DNA from: Gammaproteobacteria bacterium
GTDB taxonomy: Bacteria; Pseudomonadota; Gammaproteobacteria; UWMA-0217
Reading direction: 5' to 3'
Length of the DNA: 5,855 bases
Assembly (NCBI GenBank): GCA_011330835.1
Contig: DRPO01000117.1
Coordinates: forward strand, 1-5,855
The notes under the pieces were generated by a model. The model searched no databases and had not been told where the DNA came from. It saw only the letters and a list, made by a program, of their open reading frames with translations. The translations under genes and the position numbers were made by a program. This document shows positions 5,363 through 5,855 of the stretch, one piece after another. The first letter of the stretch is position 1, and every line of letters starts with the position of its first letter.

Positions 5363-5506
5363 ATGGATACGTTTCAACTCATCATGCGTGCAGCGCCGCG
5401 TTGCGCAAGTACGCTTGCAACCGCCCCATCTCCGATGGGCGCATCCGCCCTGCCCGACCGCCTTTTTGCCCTGTCCCTGGGCCTCGTCGCCGCGTTGACC
5501 GCTTGA
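5363..5506 (+). CDS. Possible 47-aa small ORF or leader peptide before kpsM
   Basis: An ATG at 5363 opens a 47-codon frame ending with TGA at 5504-5506, five bases before the start of the kpsM-like gene. A purine-rich AGGAAG (5345-5350) lies 12 bases upstream, slightly far for a ribosome site. The product is rich in Ala, Leu and Pro and ends in a hydrophobic LFALSLGLVAALTA. No family is recognised. The close junction suggests translational coupling or a leader peptide, but the frame may be open by chance in GC-rich DNA. Confidence 0.3.
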   Translation: MDTFQLIMRAAPRCASTLATAPSPMGASALPDRLFALSLGLVAALTA

Positions 5507-5511
5507 AAGCC

Positions 5512-5855
5512 ATGACTTCCCGGCGTCCATCATTCCAGATCATGCGCTCAGTGGTTTTCGCCCTGATGATGCGCGAGATGAAAACCCGCTTCGGAAACTA
5601 CCGCCTGGGCTATTTCTGGGCGCTGGCCGAGCCTGGCATCCATGTCGCCATCTTCGTGGTGATGTTTGGCGTGATCATGGAGCGCACCATGCCCGGTGTC
5701 GATTACACCCTGTTCCTCATTACCGGAATTATTCCCTGGCTGATGTTCAGCGACATGCTGACGCGCGGCATGACGGCGGTCTCAGCCAATACGGGGCTGT
5801 TCAGCTATCGCCAGGTTAAACCCATGGATTCCTTCGTCGCGCGGATGATCCTGGA
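5512..5855 (+). CDS. kpsM: KpsM-type polysaccharide-export ABC transporter permease (partial)
   Basis: The first 114 residues of an ABC-2 type permease are present; the gene runs off the window end (family length is about 260). Such permeases pair with a KpsT-like ATPase to move capsular or other surface polysaccharide across the inner membrane. The N-terminal amphipathic MREMKTRFGNYRLGYFWALAEP stretch is split here by motif: REMKTRFG (21-28), YRLGYFWALAEP (30-41). Then come membrane segments at about 43-56 and 66-84 and the family's LFSYRQVKPMDSFVAR (96-111). The resemblance to E. coli KpsM, CtrC and BexB is strong throughout. The ATG at 5512 gives the expected N-terminus, though no strong ribosome site is visible. 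Coupling to the small ORF ending at 5506 would explain that. The remaining export and synthesis genes would lie beyond the window. Confidence 0.92.
   Translation, partial: MTSRRPSFQIMRSVVFALMMREMKTRFGNYRLGYFWALAEPGIHVAIFVVMFGVIMERTMPGVDYTLFLITGIIPWLMFSDMLTRGMTAVSANTGLFSYRQVKPMDSFVARMIL

Overview
The window looks like chromosomal DNA of a sulfur-oxidising gammaproteobacterium. Three things point there. It carries an aprM-aprB-aprA gene order (membrane anchor plus dissimilatory APS reductase), known from the 'lineage I' APS reductases of purple sulfur bacteria and relatives such as Allochromatium. It has a tRNA-Val(GAC) very close to the enterobacterial form, and a REP/BIME-type intergenic repeat of the gammaproteobacterial kind. 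The species cannot be named from this sequence.

Layout. Positions 1-223 are an upstream regulatory region with a 12-bp direct repeat and a weak promoter candidate. Positions 224-3426 are the aprMBA operon on the + strand, tightly spaced (21-nt gap, then a 1-nt TGATG overlap). It ends with a GC-rich hairpin and then a strong intrinsic terminator (3491-3520). Three bases after the terminator begins a 165-bp imperfect palindrome (3524-3688) that looks like a MITE or other non-autonomous repeat. A two-gene + strand unit follows: an unrecognised 116-aa protein (3759-4109) and a SlyD-like FKBP prolyl isomerase (4114-4641, GTG start). Positions 4642-5021 contain no convincing gene but hold a probable terminator, an inverted pair of REP-like sequences and a 16-bp-arm hairpin. 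tRNA-Val(GAC) lies on the - strand (5022-5098) with its own promoter. After a partly structured leader region and a possible 47-codon small ORF, the window ends inside a KpsM-type polysaccharide-export ABC permease (5512 to beyond 5855).

How the genes work together. AprA (FAD catalytic subunit) and AprB (two [4Fe-4S] clusters) form cytoplasmic APS reductase, which in sulfur oxidisers runs from sulfite plus AMP to APS. AprM is thought to hold the enzyme at the membrane and pass electrons to the respiratory or photosynthetic quinone pool. The hypothetical/FKBP pair is a separate transcription unit whose link to sulfur oxidation is unproven. The kpsM-like gene opens an unrelated capsule or surface-polysaccharide export locus.

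The main genes are ordinary, well-known families. I found no clear new multi-gene system. The less explained parts are the 165-bp palindrome, the REP pair, the 116-aa protein coupled to an FKBP, the upstream direct repeat and the small ORF before kpsM.
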